DNA of 64,000 nt from Ignavibacteria bacterium (GCA_017303675.1 JAFLBX010000002.1:62001-126000); one strand, 5' to 3'. Counted from the first letter of the stretch, positions 35,229 through 46,026 are shown. Translations and numbers: made by a program. Notes: generated by a model not told the origin, from the sequence alone.

Positions 35229-36971
35229 ATGAAAAGAAGAGACATGATCTTAAAAACGCTTGCAGCCGGAGCGCTTTTAACGGTACCAAAACCTTTGCAA
35301 ATGTTTGCAAATGAAAAGAAAAATGCTGTTTTAACAGAAATATCAGGCACGGGGAATCCGCTAAGGTTTCCGCCTGTATTTACCAACGGCGGCAATATGG
35401 TTCTGGCTGAAACGACCGAACAGGTATGGCCGGGACAGGATACACAGATCATAACAATTAACAGCTCATATCCCGGTCCAAGCGTTGTAATTGATAAAGG
35501 ACAGACCTTTACAGCCAACGTTATAAATAATCTGAATGAAGTAATTACCACCCATTGGCATGGCGTCAGCACTCCTGCTAATATGGATGGTCATCCAAGA
35601 AACCCCATAAACCCGGGCTCATCATTTACATATACTTTTCCTGTAACTAACAGGGGTGGTACGTATTTTTATCATGCTCACGCCGATATGTTAACTGCAA
35701 AGCAGGTTTACAGGGGCTTCGCCGGATTTTTTATAGTGCGTGACCCGGCTGAAAATTTTAATCTTCCTTCCGGTATTTATGATGTTCCGCTTTGCATCCA
35801 GGATAGAAGAACAGCCGATATACCAAATTTTACATACAATCCCGGCTCACCTGAACAAACATGGGGAATGCTTGGAAATACTGTATTAGTAAACGGAACA
35901 CCGGACGCTTACTTCGAGGTCAGCAGAACGTTATACAGGTTCAGGCTGCTCAACGGTTCAAACGCCCGTGTTTATAAAATTGCATTTTCCGATAGCAGGT
36001 CTTTCCATATTATAGCTACCGATGGCGGACTTAAGGATGCTCCTGTTCAGGCAACTGAGTTCAATCTTGCGCCCGGTGAACGTGTTGAGATCCTGGTTGA
36101 TTTTTCAGGTAATACAATTGGCTCAAATGTAACTTTAAGGTCGCTGGCTTATTCATTTGGCGGCACATTACCGTACAAACAGGGCATAGCCCTGGATATT
36201 ATCAGGTTTGATGTAGTGAATAATAATACTTCCGGCGGAGTAATACCCGGCGCTTTTAATCCTATTACATACTACAATCCAGCAGATGTGGCTCAGACAA
36301 GAACTTTTACTTTAACTATGAGCGGTTCGCACCCTATGCATAAGATAAACGGGCTGACATTTGATATCAACCGCATTGACTGGCAGACAAGGCTCAACTC
36401 TCTTGAAAAATGGAGGATTATAAATCAAACTGCAGATTATCATCCGATGCATACACATGAAGCACAATGGCAGGTGCTTTCAAGAAATAACAACACAAAT
36501 CTGCCGCCATCGGATAAAGGATGGAAGGATACTGTTAACCTGAGTCCGGGTGAAACTGTTGAAGTATTGGTTAAATTCACTGACTATAAAGGGCTTTATC
36601 TTTTCCACTGCCATAACCTAGAGCATGAAGATGACGGAATGATGCTGAACTTTGAAATTATCGATCCTATCGGAATTCAGCAGATCGGCACTGAAGTGCC
36701 TAAAAGCTTTGAGCTTCATCAGAACTATCCGAACCCGTTCAATCCGGCAACTAAGATCAAATTCGATGTAGCAGAAAGAGTATCTGAAGATGCTTCGCTG
36801 AAAATCTTCGATATTCGCGGCAGGCAGGTAGCGGAATTATTTAAAGGCAGAATATCACCGGGAAAATATGAAGCAGAGTGGAAACCAGGTTTTATGCCAA
36901 GCGGTACTTACTTTGCAAGATTTACTGCAGGCAGCTTTACCAAAACTATAAAGCTTATACTTGCTAAATAA
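35229..36971 (+). CDS. Multicopper oxidase with Tat-like signal and T9SS tail
   Basis: Oxidises a substrate (metal ion or phenol-type) and reduces O2 to water. 580 residues. The N-terminus KRRDMILKTLAAGALL has a twin-arginine motif, fitting export of a folded cofactor protein. Copper ligands: THWHG 109-111, YHAHAD 149-151, HPMHTH ~418-423 and FHCHNLEHEDDGMM ~460-473 (type 1 Cys and axial Met). Residues ~493-580 are the T9SS tail (QNYPNPFNPAT). So all four copper sites are complete. If both signals work, copper loading occurs before surface delivery. Single gene with its own -7 box and terminator. Confidence 0.9.
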   Translation: MKRRDMILKTLAAGALLTVPKPLQMFANEKKNAVLTEISGTGNPLRFPPVFTNGGNMVLAETTEQVWPGQDTQIITINSSYPGPSVVIDKGQTFTANVINNLNEVITTHWHGVSTPANMDGHPRNPINPGSSFTYTFPVTNRGGTYFYHAHADMLTAKQVYRGFAGFFIVRDPAENFNLPSGIYDVPLCIQDRRTADIPNFTYNPGSPEQTWGMLGNTVLVNGTPDAYFEVSRTLYRFRLLNGSNARVYKIAFSDSRSFHIIATDGGLKDAPVQATEFNLAPGERVEILVDFSGNTIGSNVTLRSLAYSFGGTLPYKQGIALDIIRFDVVNNNTSGGVIPGAFNPITYYNPADVAQTRTFTLTMSGSHPMHKINGLTFDINRIDWQTRLNSLEKWRIINQTADYHPMHTHEAQWQVLSRNNNTNLPPSDKGWKDTVNLSPGETVEVLVKFTDYKGLYLFHCHNLEHEDDGMMLNFEIIDPIGIQQIGTEVPKSFELHQNYPNPFNPATKIKFDVAERVSEDASLKIFDIRGRQVAELFKGRISPGKYEAEWKPGFMPSGTYFARFTAGSFTKTIKLILAK

Positions 36972-36993
36972 AACTGAAGTAATTTTTAATTAC

Positions 36994-37027
36994 AAAAAAG
37001 ACGTCTGTTGAGGACGTCTTTTTTATT
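36994..37027 (+). terminator. Bidirectional terminator after the multicopper oxidase gene
   Basis: Perfect 12-bp stem (AAAAAAGACGTC with GACGTCTTTTTT), seven-base loop, A/T runs on both sides; also suits the convergent yhcH-like gene. Confidence 0.85.
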
Positions 37028-37047
37028 TTTCATTATGCAAAACATAT

Positions 37048-37509
<462 letters not shown>

Positions 37510-37645
37510 TTATAATTTTCAATGTAAATAAATAAATCAATTTACTTAACCTGCTATTTTGTCTAAAAACAGATGGAGTATAACAGATTAGTGTATTATT
37601 TCTGCTTGATTTTATTTAAATTAAATTAATTAACAGCTAAAAAAT

Positions 37646-38974
37646 ATGAAAAAAATTTACATACTGGTTATTTTATACGTATTTTCAATTAATATTTTTG
37701 CTCAAAACTATTCGCCTTATATTCCATTAATGACATCAGGTTCTCCTATAACTAACGGGGTCAGGTATCCCGGCTCAGCAGGTTATTCATTCAATGATTC
37801 AGCATGGATATATATTCTAGGCGGTTTACAGGATGGCAATGTTATAACCAATACTGTTTACAGGTATAACGTGCTTGCGGATTCATGGAGCGCTGTTACT
37901 AATTTTCCTGACGGTAATTACTGGATAAGCGCAGCTGCTGTGGCAGGTAAAAAACTATACAGCTTCGGCGGGACATATACGCTTGCTTTAAATGAATGTA
38001 CACCGCGTGTAAAAATATTCAATCTGGTATCAAACACCTGGTCAGATGGAGAAAATATGCCTTTTGGAAGAGTATTTCATTCAGTAACCGCATACCAGGA
38101 TTCACTGATTTACTGCGCAGGCGGCTGGGGATACCCCTCAGGCACTGTTTATAATGATGTGTATGTGTATAATGTTTTTGCCAACTCGTGGCGTGCAGCA
38201 ACCAACATGCCTTCTCCCAGATGCGGCGGTGTGCTGGCTGCGGCGGGTGATACCCTTGTATATGTTTGCGGAGGCCCAAACTGGACAAATCCTTCAGCAA
38301 CCAACACAGTTTACCGTGGTGTGATAAGCCAGAGCAACAGAAGCGTGATCACATGGGATTCAACAGGTGCAGTATATCCCGGCGGAGTAAGAAACTCAAT
38401 ATACGGCGCATCATGGGGTAATAAAGGAATAATAGTAAGCGGAGGCTACCAGGTAACAACTGTAACAAGCCAATGTTATGTTTATTCACCCGGCGCAAAT
38501 ACATGGACTCCTCAGCCTTCATTGCTGGCTCCCAAAACCGATCACGGCGCTGCCTGTGTTAATATAGGGAATATCTGGAAATTTATCAGCGCTGCAGGCA
38601 CAACAAACAGAACCGGCGGTAACTCTAATACTGTAAATATTCTAACGGACACTATGACCGGCATAACAGGTATAGTTTCTACAGGTAATAATTTACCAAA
38701 TGGATTTACACTTGATCAAAACTATCCTAATCCGTTTAATCCCGTTACAAAAATTAAGTTTTCAGTTGCTGCGGGCAATTCAGAAAATGTTTTTACTTCA
38801 CTGATTATATATGATATCATGGGAAGGGAAGCAGAAAAAATATTTTCAGGTGAGCTTAAACGGGGAACTTATACAATGCTATGGAATGCAGAAAATAAAC
38901 CAAGCGGAACTTATTTTGCGAAGCTGACCTCAGGTGAATTTTCGTCAACTATCAAGATGTTGATGATAAAGTAG
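37646..38974 (+). CDS. Kelch-repeat protein with T9SS tail
   Basis: Secreted or surface beta-propeller; ligand unknown. 442 residues. Signal peptide ~1-20 (ending FAQ). Residues ~25-340 contain Kelch-type blades (IYILGGLQDG, LYSFGGTY, IYCAGGWGYPSG, VYVCGGPN, GIIVSGGYQ) each followed by a Tyr/Trp segment (YNVLADSW, FNLVSNTW, YNVFANSW). Residues ~352-442 are the T9SS tail, QNYPNPFNPVT. Single gene; a hairpin at 39047 follows. Confidence 0.87.
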   Translation: MKKIYILVILYVFSINIFAQNYSPYIPLMTSGSPITNGVRYPGSAGYSFNDSAWIYILGGLQDGNVITNTVYRYNVLADSWSAVTNFPDGNYWISAAAVAGKKLYSFGGTYTLALNECTPRVKIFNLVSNTWSDGENMPFGRVFHSVTAYQDSLIYCAGGWGYPSGTVYNDVYVYNVFANSWRAATNMPSPRCGGVLAAAGDTLVYVCGGPNWTNPSATNTVYRGVISQSNRSVITWDSTGAVYPGGVRNSIYGASWGNKGIIVSGGYQVTTVTSQCYVYSPGANTWTPQPSLLAPKTDHGAACVNIGNIWKFISAAGTTNRTGGNSNTVNILTDTMTGITGIVSTGNNLPNGFTLDQNYPNPFNPVTKIKFSVAAGNSENVFTSLIIYDIMGREAEKIFSGELKRGTYTMLWNAENKPSGTYFAKLTSGEFSSTIKMLMIK

Positions 38975-39046
38975 GCAAGATCAATAATTCGGGTAATTGC
39001 GGGAGAAAGTACTTGCAAGCTATTGCACGGAAGCTGCTCATCTTTA

Positions 39047-39079
39047 ACTTCAAAAGTCATAAAGACTTTTGAAGTTTTA
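39047..39079. terminator. Terminator-like hairpin between convergent genes
   Basis: Perfect 12-bp stem (ACTTCAAAAGTC with GACTTTTGAAGT), five-base loop, then TTTAT. It may end both the Kelch gene and the reductase gene. Confidence 0.65.
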
Positions 39080-39153
39080 TCATGTTTTAAACTATACCGT
39101 ATATATGATAAGACTTCAGAAGCTGTATGACTTCCTGGACTAAATATTCTTTT

Positions 39154-39885
39154 TCACCAAACTAATCCGCCATCAACGCTTAATGTAATTCCTGTAATAA
39201 ACGCCGCATCATCTGATGCTAAGAACAGGTACGCCTTTGCAATATCATTAGGTGAACCAAGTCTGCCTAATGGAGTGCGCTGTTTGATGTTATCCAGAAT
39301 TTTTTCAGGTACGGTATTTAGCATTCCTGTATCTATGAATCCCGGCGCAACTGCATTAACTGTAATGCCATTTCTGCCAAGCTCCCTGGCCCAGGTTTTT
39401 GTCATACCAATAACGCCGCTTTTTGATGCGGCATAATTTGTCTGCCCGAAATTTCCATATAAACCCACTATAGATGATGTATTTATTATCCTGCCGTATT
39501 TTTTTTCAGCCATATGTGCCGCAGCATACTTCGTCATAAAAAAAACGCCTTTCAGATTAATATCAATTACTTTCTCAAATTGTTCTGATGACATTTTCAC
39601 AAGCGATGCATCGCTTGTTATACCTGCATTATTGATTAGTACATCCAAACTGCCGAATTTCTTTAAAGTATCATTGATACAAAAGTATGCTGATGATTTA
39701 TCTGAAACATCGGTTTTAATAAACCTGCAATTTTCGCCAAGTGATTCAGCAGCTTCTTTTCCTGCTGCTTCGTTTGTATCGGCAATAACAACATTTGCTC
39801 CTTCTGAAATGAACAATTTTGCTGTTTCAAGTCCTATGCCGCTTGCGCCGCCGGTTATTACAGCGGTTCTGTTATGTAATTTCAT
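39154..39885 (-). CDS. 3-oxoacyl-ACP reductase-like short-chain dehydrogenase
   Basis: NAD(P)H-dependent reductase of the FabG/PhaB group. 243 residues, normal. Cofactor loop TGGASGIGLETAK, NNAGIT, catalytic Ser in NTSSIVGLYG, and YAASK with the Tyr-Lys pair. The C-terminus FITGITLSVDGGLVW is classical. No other fatty-acid synthesis gene is adjacent, so it may be a second FabG or an acetoacetyl-CoA reductase; the sequence does not separate these. Single gene. Confidence 0.88.
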   Translation of the reverse strand: MKLHNRTAVITGGASGIGLETAKLFISEGANVVIADTNEAAGKEAAESLGENCRFIKTDVSDKSSAYFCINDTLKKFGSLDVLINNAGITSDASLVKMSSEQFEKVIDINLKGVFFMTKYAAAHMAEKKYGRIINTSSIVGLYGNFGQTNYAASKSGVIGMTKTWARELGRNGITVNAVAPGFIDTGMLNTVPEKILDNIKQRTPLGRLGSPNDIAKAYLFLASDDAAFITGITLSVDGGLVW

Positions 39886-40057
39886 TATTAGTGGTCTGTA
39901 ATATTAACTCTCAAGTTACAACTTTAATTATTATTAAAAAATACATTGTTTACAGTGCTTTTATTATGTAAAAATTTGTAACAAAAGGAACTTGTTAGCT
40001 GTAATTGCCATTATTTATTGATAGTTAACCAATTACCCATTTCATTAGTAGCTAAAA

Positions 40058-41161
40058 TTGCGTATTTTTGATAAATATTCTCAATCCCATTTGAAAAAAA
40101 TATTATTAATTTCTGTACCGGTTGTAATTTTAGTCATTCTTGGTTTTATATTCGTCCCGAAATTTACAGCAAATACTGATAAACCAGATCAGAAAAAAGG
40201 ACCAAACCAGCAAAATCAGCAGATAAGTGTGGATGGTTTTGTTCTAAAGCCTGAGATTCTTGATAATGATATAAAAGCTATTGGCAATATTCTTGCCAAT
40301 GAAGAAGCTGAGATCAGAAGTGAGATTTCAAGAAAAATAAGGGGTATTTATTTTAAGGAAGGCACTTACGTTGGCAAGGGTTCAACTTTGTTCAGGCTTG
40401 ATTCCGATGATCTTACTGCAAAACTGCGCAGGCAGCAAATAGATGAAAGGCTTGCTGTAACAAAGCTTGAGCGCGAAAAACAGCTGATAGAAAAAGGCCT
40501 TACTTCCCAGGAAGAATATGATATTATGGAAGCTACCCTTGAGCAGATAAGAGCAGAAATTTCAATAACAAGGATCGATATTACCAAAACATATGTAAGG
40601 GCTCCATTTTCAGGTATTATAGGTTTACGCAATGTAAGCAGCGGAGCTTATGTCACTCCTCAAACTGTCTTAACTACCATGCAGGATGTGAGCAAGGTTA
40701 AAATAGATTTTTCAATTCCCGAACGCTACATTTATCTTTTTCAGAAAGGCCAGAAAATAAAGTTCAAAGTGGACGGGCTTGACGGCGAGTTTGAAGCTGA
40801 AGTTTATGCTTATGAGCCGAAGGTAGAAAATAATACGCGCTCGCTTGTTCTGAGAGCAGTTACAAACAACCCCGGGAAAAAGCTTATGCCAGGTACATTT
40901 GCAAATGTTACTTTTCTGATTAGTGAAAATAAAGATGCAATTATGATTCCGACAGAAGCGCTTATACCAAAATTAAAAGGACAGAGTGTTTACGTTGTAA
41001 AAGACGGCACAGCTAAGTTATTGGATGTTGATATAGGCGCAAGGACAGAAACGTTAATCGAAATAAGATCTGACCAGCTAAAAGCAGGTGATACAATTGT
41101 TACTACGAACATTTTAAGGCTCAGGGATAATTCACCTGTGAAAGTTGAGAAAGTTAATTAG
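40058..41161 (+). CDS. RND efflux periplasmic adaptor (membrane fusion protein)
   Basis: Links the inner-membrane pump to an outer-membrane channel. 367 residues from TTG 40058; a -7 box at 40063 makes TTG 40091 (LKKILLISVPVV, 356 residues) the likelier start. One N-terminal membrane anchor, then a helical hairpin (~110-165, LERE, EEYDIMEATLEQIRAEI) flanked by lipoyl-like halves (ARVR-type sequence YVRAPFSGIIGLRN), and a beta-barrel domain (~185-280). Next gene is the pump, three bases on, so co-translation is probable. No outer-membrane factor gene follows. Confidence 0.9.
   Translation: MRIFDKYSQSHLKKILLISVPVVILVILGFIFVPKFTANTDKPDQKKGPNQQNQQISVDGFVLKPEILDNDIKAIGNILANEEAEIRSEISRKIRGIYFKEGTYVGKGSTLFRLDSDDLTAKLRRQQIDERLAVTKLEREKQLIEKGLTSQEEYDIMEATLEQIRAEISITRIDITKTYVRAPFSGIIGLRNVSSGAYVTPQTVLTTMQDVSKVKIDFSIPERYIYLFQKGQKIKFKVDGLDGEFEAEVYAYEPKVENNTRSLVLRAVTNNPGKKLMPGTFANVTFLISENKDAIMIPTEALIPKLKGQSVYVVKDGTAKLLDVDIGARTETLIEIRSDQLKAGDTIVTTNILRLRDNSPVKVEKVN
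40063..40070 (+). promoter_or_regulatory. -7 box inside the 5' end of the RND adaptor frame
   Basis: TATTTTTG fits TAnnTTTG. It lies after the first TTG (40058) and 20 bases before a second TTG (40091), arguing that translation starts at 40091. Confidence 0.4.
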
Positions 41162-41164
41162 CCT

Positions 41165-44100
41165 ATGAGCCTGAGTGCAACTTCAATTCGCAGACCCGTT
41201 CTTTCGATAGTATTTTCGCTTATTATCATAATTTTCGGGATAGTTGCGTTCACATTTCTTGAAGTGCGCGAATACCCGAGTGTTGACCCTCCCATTGTGA
41301 CCGTAACAACAAATTACCCCGGCGCAAACTCAGAAGTAATAGAGACCCAGATAACCGAACCGCTTGAAGAATCATTAAACGGCATCGATGGTATTAAAAG
41401 CTTAACATCCCAAAGCAGGGAAGGGCAAAGCCAGATCACTATCGAATTTTCACTTGCAAGAAACCTAGAAGATGCTTCAAATGATGTGCGTGACAGGGTT
41501 TCAAGAGCTCTTAACAACCTTCCCCGCGATGTTGATCCCCCCGTAGTGCAGAAATCTGATGCAGATGATACCCCGATTATATTTATGTATGTACAAAGCA
41601 ATACAAAAGATATACTTGACGTGAATGCTTTTGCAACAAATGTAATAAAAGAAAGGGTTCAAACTATACCGGGGGTAAGTTATGTGAGGATATTTGGTGA
41701 ACGCCGTTACGCAATGCGGATGTGGCTTGATCCTGAAAAACTTGCTGCTTATAAGCTAACTCCAATTGATGTAAGAACAGCCCTGGAAAAAGAAAATGTC
41801 GAGCTTCCTTCAGGAAGAATTGAAGGTGATAATACAGAGCTGACAATAAGAACATTGGGACGTCTAAAAAATGCTGAAGAATTCAATGACCTGATAGTAA
41901 GAGAAAACAACGGAACTGTTATTAGATTCAGGGATATCGGTTACGCTGTACTTGGCCCTGAAAACGAAAGACAGTCCTTAAAACGCGCTGGGCTTCTGGG
42001 TGTAGGTGTTGCTGTAACAATGCAGCCAGGGGGTAATGCAATTGAGATTTCAGATGAGTTCAAAAGAAGATTCGAACAGCTAAAAAAAGAGATACCATCT
42101 GACTATAATATTGAAGTCGGTTTTGATTTTTCTGAATATATTAGAACTACAATCAGTGAAGTAGAAGAAACTATTTTTATCGCTTTCGGACTGGTGATCC
42201 TGATTATTTTCCTGTTTTTACGTGACTGGCGCTCAACAATTATACCTATTGTGGCTATTCCGACTTCAATAATTTCAGCATTCTTCATTATGTATGTAAT
42301 GGGGTACTCAATAAACGTATTAACGCTTGTAGGCATGATCCTCGCAATCGGCCTGGTAGTGGACGATGCAATTGTAGTACTTGAAAATATATATTCAAAA
42401 ATAGAAGAGGGGATGAATCCCATTGAAGCAGCTTACAAAGGCTCAAAGGAAATTTATTTTGCGGTAATTTCTATTACAATTGCGCTTGTTGCGGTATTTT
42501 TACCAATAATGTTCATTGAAGGAACCACGGGAAAGCTGTTCAAGGAATTTGCAATAGTTATTGCAGGATCTGTCTTGGTCTCAGCATTTGTAGCGTTAAC
42601 TCTGACGCCTATGATGAGCTCAAGGCTGCTTAAAGCTCACGCTAAACATAACAGGTTCTATAATGCTACAGAACCATTTTTTGTTAAAATGATCGAGACC
42701 TACAGGAAAATGCTGATTGGTTTTATGAAGGTAAGGTGGCTGGCATTTGTAATTGTTGCAGCTATCGGAGTTCTGATATACTATACTGGATCCTCGCTTA
42801 AAAGTGAGCTGGCTCCCCTGGAAGACCGTTCAAATTTAAGAATCCAGGCATCAGCTCCGGAGGGAGCAACTTTTGAATATATGCAGAAATATATGGATGA
42901 GCTCACCGATGTAGTTCTTTCAGTCACTCCGGAAGTACAAACACCGATTACATTTACCGGAGCCGGAGGCCAGTCTAATAACGGATTTATGAACCTTTAT
43001 CTTCTGCCACCGGATCAACGTGAACGTTCTCAACAACAGATTTATGATAAACTAACTAAAGAAATAAATTCTATTACAGGAATTCGTGGGTTCCCGTCTC
43101 AGCCTCCTACAATTGGATCCAGATTCGGAGGGCAGCCTGTCCAATTTGTTCTTCAGGCTCCTGAATTTGACAGGTTCTTTGAAATACTGCCAAAATTTCT
43201 GGAAGAAGCCAAAAAACAGCCTGAGCTGCAGTTTGTTGATGCAAACCTGAAGATCAATAAGCCTGAGATTAATCTTTCAATTGACAGGCAGAAAGCATCT
43301 GATCTTGGTGTATCATTCAATGATGTAGCTTCAACACTGCAGATAGCCTTCGGCAGCCAGAGATTCGGTTATTTCATTAAAGAAGGCAAGCAGTACCAGG
43401 TACTCGGACAGGTAACAAGGGATAAACGCGATAATCCGTATGACCTGAAATATCTTTATGTACGCAATAAGAACGGCGAGCTTATCCAGCTTGATAACCT
43501 TGTTACATTGACAGAGCAGGCAGCGCCTACAACAAGATTCAGATATAACAGGTATTCAGCGACTACAATTACTGCAGGGTTAACTCCCGGATACACTTTA
43601 GGAGATGGTATCGCCGCAATGCGCCGCGTTGCTGCCGAAGTTTTACCTGAAGATTTTAACACTGCACTTGCAGGGCAATCGAAGGATTTTGAAGACAGCT
43701 CCTCGAGTTTACTTTTTACTTTCGTATTTGCGCTGATAATTATTTATCTTGTTCTTGCAGCCCAGTTTGAAAGCTTCATCGACCCGTTTATAATTCTTCT
43801 TACAGTGCCTCTTGCGCTCTTTGGCGCGTTGCTTTCGCTGTGGGTTTTCGGTATGACGCTTAATATCTTCAGCCAAATTGGAATAATTATGCTTATAGGG
43901 CTTGTGACAAAGAATGCTATACTTATTGTTGAATTTGCAAACCAGAAAAAAGAAGAAGGTCTTGGAATACTTGAAGCTGTTGATGAAGCGGCAGTGCAGA
44001 GGTTCAGACCAATCATGATGACAAGTATTGCATCAGCGCTTGGCGCGCTGCCTATAGCAATTGGCATTGGAGCCGGAAGCCGTGTATCGCTTGGAGTAGC

Positions 44101-44263
44101 TATTGTAGGTGGTTTGATATTTTCAACTTTTCTAACACTTTTTATTGTACCGGCAATATATTCATATTTTTCACGTCATAAAGCAGCAAATCCTGATTTG
44201 AAAAAGTATAATGAAAACGATAACTTGGAAGTTCAAACTCTTCCAGCCCAAAAACCATCTTAA
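41165..44263 (+). CDS. RND-family efflux pump (AcrB/MexF-like, HAE1)
   Basis: Proton-driven exporter of drugs or other amphiphiles. 1032 residues, standard. 12 hydrophobic segments in the 1+5+1+5 layout with two large periplasmic loops. The proton-relay acidic pair is in GLVVDDAIVVLENI (TM4) and the Lys in LVTKNAILIVEFA (TM10). It begins three bases after the adaptor stop. Substrate cannot be inferred. The expected TolC-like partner is not in the window. Confidence 0.93.
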   Translation: MSLSATSIRRPVLSIVFSLIIIIFGIVAFTFLEVREYPSVDPPIVTVTTNYPGANSEVIETQITEPLEESLNGIDGIKSLTSQSREGQSQITIEFSLARNLEDASNDVRDRVSRALNNLPRDVDPPVVQKSDADDTPIIFMYVQSNTKDILDVNAFATNVIKERVQTIPGVSYVRIFGERRYAMRMWLDPEKLAAYKLTPIDVRTALEKENVELPSGRIEGDNTELTIRTLGRLKNAEEFNDLIVRENNGTVIRFRDIGYAVLGPENERQSLKRAGLLGVGVAVTMQPGGNAIEISDEFKRRFEQLKKEIPSDYNIEVGFDFSEYIRTTISEVEETIFIAFGLVILIIFLFLRDWRSTIIPIVAIPTSIISAFFIMYVMGYSINVLTLVGMILAIGLVVDDAIVVLENIYSKIEEGMNPIEAAYKGSKEIYFAVISITIALVAVFLPIMFIEGTTGKLFKEFAIVIAGSVLVSAFVALTLTPMMSSRLLKAHAKHNRFYNATEPFFVKMIETYRKMLIGFMKVRWLAFVIVAAIGVLIYYTGSSLKSELAPLEDRSNLRIQASAPEGATFEYMQKYMDELTDVVLSVTPEVQTPITFTGAGGQSNNGFMNLYLLPPDQRERSQQQIYDKLTKEINSITGIRGFPSQPPTIGSRFGGQPVQFVLQAPEFDRFFEILPKFLEEAKKQPELQFVDANLKINKPEINLSIDRQKASDLGVSFNDVASTLQIAFGSQRFGYFIKEGKQYQVLGQVTRDKRDNPYDLKYLYVRNKNGELIQLDNLVTLTEQAAPTTRFRYNRYSATTITAGLTPGYTLGDGIAAMRRVAAEVLPEDFNTALAGQSKDFEDSSSSLLFTFVFALIIIYLVLAAQFESFIDPFIILLTVPLALFGALLSLWVFGMTLNIFSQIGIIMLIGLVTKNAILIVEFANQKKEEGLGILEAVDEAAVQRFRPIMMTSIASALGALPIAIGIGAGSRVSLGVAIVGGLIFSTFLTLFIVPAIYSYFSRHKAANPDLKKYNENDNLEVQTLPAQKPS

Positions 44264-44411
44264 TAAATCCATCCACAATCAGAATGTGTTCTTTTCTTCA
44301 AATTGTTCATTTCAATGAATGAACTTACAGAATTAGCCGTTAATTTGTATGAAAATTTTATTGATCAATTATGACTAAATCTGTGGGTTTTTAATTCAAA
44401 CATTTTTTTGC

Positions 44412-44419
44412 TATATTTG
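44412..44419 (+). promoter_or_regulatory. -7 box abutting guaB
   Basis: TATATTTG ends two bases before the guaB ATG at 44422, so transcription would start at or very near the start codon: a leaderless or nearly leaderless mRNA. Confidence 0.5.
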
Positions 44420-44421
44420 CT

Positions 44422-45891
44422 ATGGCACACACAAAAATTATCGAAAAAGCAATTACCTTTGATGATATTTTGCTCGTTCCCGCAAAATCAAAGGTCTTAC
44501 CCAGGGACGTAAATATTTCCGCTAGATTAACTAAAAACATCACTTTAAATACACCGATTTTATCCGCTGCTATGGATACTGTTACTGAATCCGAGCTTGC
44601 CATTGCTATGGCGCGCGAAGGAGGTATAGGTATTCTGCATAAGAATATGTCAATCGAAAAACAGGCATCTGAAGTTGACAGGGTAAAAAGAAGTGAAAGC
44701 GGTATGATCTTGGACCCGATCACACTGAAGGTTGATCAGACAGTTGGCGACGCCAACAGATTAATGGAACGTTATAAAATTTCAGGTTTCCCTATCATAA
44801 ATGACAACAATGAGCTTATCGGGGTCTTAACAAACCGCGATCTTAGGTTCGAACCCAATCAGAACACAAAAGTATCTGAGCTGATGACAAAGGAAAACCT
44901 TGTCACAGCGCCTGTGGGAACAACACTTGAGCAGGCAGAAAGAATTCTGCAGAAACATAAGGTTGAAAAGCTGCCTGTTGTTGATAAGAACGGCAAGATA
45001 AAAGGTCTCATAACATTTAAAGATATCATCAAACGCAAAAAACATCCGTTTGCTGCCAAGGATTCGCACGGCAGGCTTATCTGCGGCGCAGCTGTTGGTA
45101 TTGCAGCTGATACACTTGATAGAGTTGCGGCTCTTGTTAAAGCCAGCGTTGATGTGGTTGTTGTTGATACAGCACACGGTCACTCACAGGGTGTACTGAA
45201 CGTTGTTAAGGAGATAAAAAAGAAATTTGATATAGATGTTATCGCAGGCAATGTTGCAACCGCTGAAGGTACTCTTGACCTGATAAAAGCAGGAGTTGAT
45301 GCCGTGAAGGTGGGAATTGGCGCAGGCTCTATTTGCACAACAAGGGTTGTTGCAGGTGTGGGAATGCCGCAGATAACAGCAGTATTTAATGCTGTTTCAG
45401 CAGCCGCGAAATATAAGATACCGATTATTTCCGATGGAGGAATTAAACAAACAGGTGATATACCCAAAGCTATCGCTGCAGGTGCTGATTGTATCATGGT
45501 GGGCGGACTTCTTGCAGGAACCGAGGAATCACCCGGCGAGAAAGTACTATACGAAGGACGTGTATTTAAAATGTACCGCGGAATGGGGTCGCTTGAAGCA
45601 ATGAAAGCCGGCAGCGGTGACAGGTATTTCCAGGACCCGGAATCAGAATTAAGCAAGCTGGTACCCGAAGGTATAGAAGGCAGGGTGCCTTATAAAGGAC
45701 CGCTGAGCGATGTGATCTACCAGATGGTAGGCGGCTTAAGAGCCGCCATGGGTTACTGCGGCTGCGGTACAATTGCTGAGCTTCAGAAAAACGCTAAGTT
45801 CATTGAAATAACAAATGCAGGACTTAAGGAGTCTCACCCGCATGATGTTATTGTTACCAAGGAAGCGCCGAATTACCAGGTAAGAAGATAA
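44422..45891 (+). CDS. guaB: IMP dehydrogenase
   Basis: Rate-limiting step of GMP synthesis: IMP to XMP with NAD. 489 residues, the standard length. The barrel starts [19 protein letters not shown]; a CBS-domain pair (~95-205, [19 protein letters not shown]) is inserted. The active-site Cys loop is GSICTTR, the IMP-binding SDGGI follows, and the flap is [11 protein letters not shown]. The start fits the family, yet it lies only two bases behind a -7 box. A strong terminator follows. Confidence 0.97.
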   Translation: MAHTKIIEKAITFDDILLVPAKSKVLPRDVNISARLTKNITLNTPILSAAMDTVTESELAIAMAREGGIGILHKNMSIEKQASEVDRVKRSESGMILDPITLKVDQTVGDANRLMERYKISGFPIINDNNELIGVLTNRDLRFEPNQNTKVSELMTKENLVTAPVGTTLEQAERILQKHKVEKLPVVDKNGKIKGLITFKDIIKRKKHPFAAKDSHGRLICGAAVGIAADTLDRVAALVKASVDVVVVDTAHGHSQGVLNVVKEIKKKFDIDVIAGNVATAEGTLDLIKAGVDAVKVGIGAGSICTTRVVAGVGMPQITAVFNAVSAAAKYKIPIISDGGIKQTGDIPKAIAAGADCIMVGGLLAGTEESPGEKVLYEGRVFKMYRGMGSLEAMKAGSGDRYFQDPESELSKLVPEGIEGRVPYKGPLSDVIYQMVGGLRAAMGYCGCGTIAELQKNAKFIEITNAGLKESHPHDVIVTKEAPNYQVRR

Positions 45892-45909
45892 AGCAAAATA
45901 ACAAATGTC

Positions 45910-45944
45910 AAAGCCCAAATGCCAAATGCATTTGGGCTTTTTTT
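45910..45944 (+). terminator. Terminator after guaB
   Basis: Perfect 12-bp stem (AAAGCCCAAATG with CATTTGGGCTTT), seven-base loop, T run. Confidence 0.9.
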
Positions 45945-46026
45945 ATATAAAAAATTTTCGGTGAAATCCTGTTCCAGAAGGATGAGTGGTAAATTTATTT
46001 TTTTTCGGTTTTTTCCGAAAACAAAA

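Noticed and set aside
44264-44421. Riboswitch upstream of guaB
   Set aside because: No conserved purine-aptamer pairing seen, and the promoter box directly at the ATG leaves no room for a leader.
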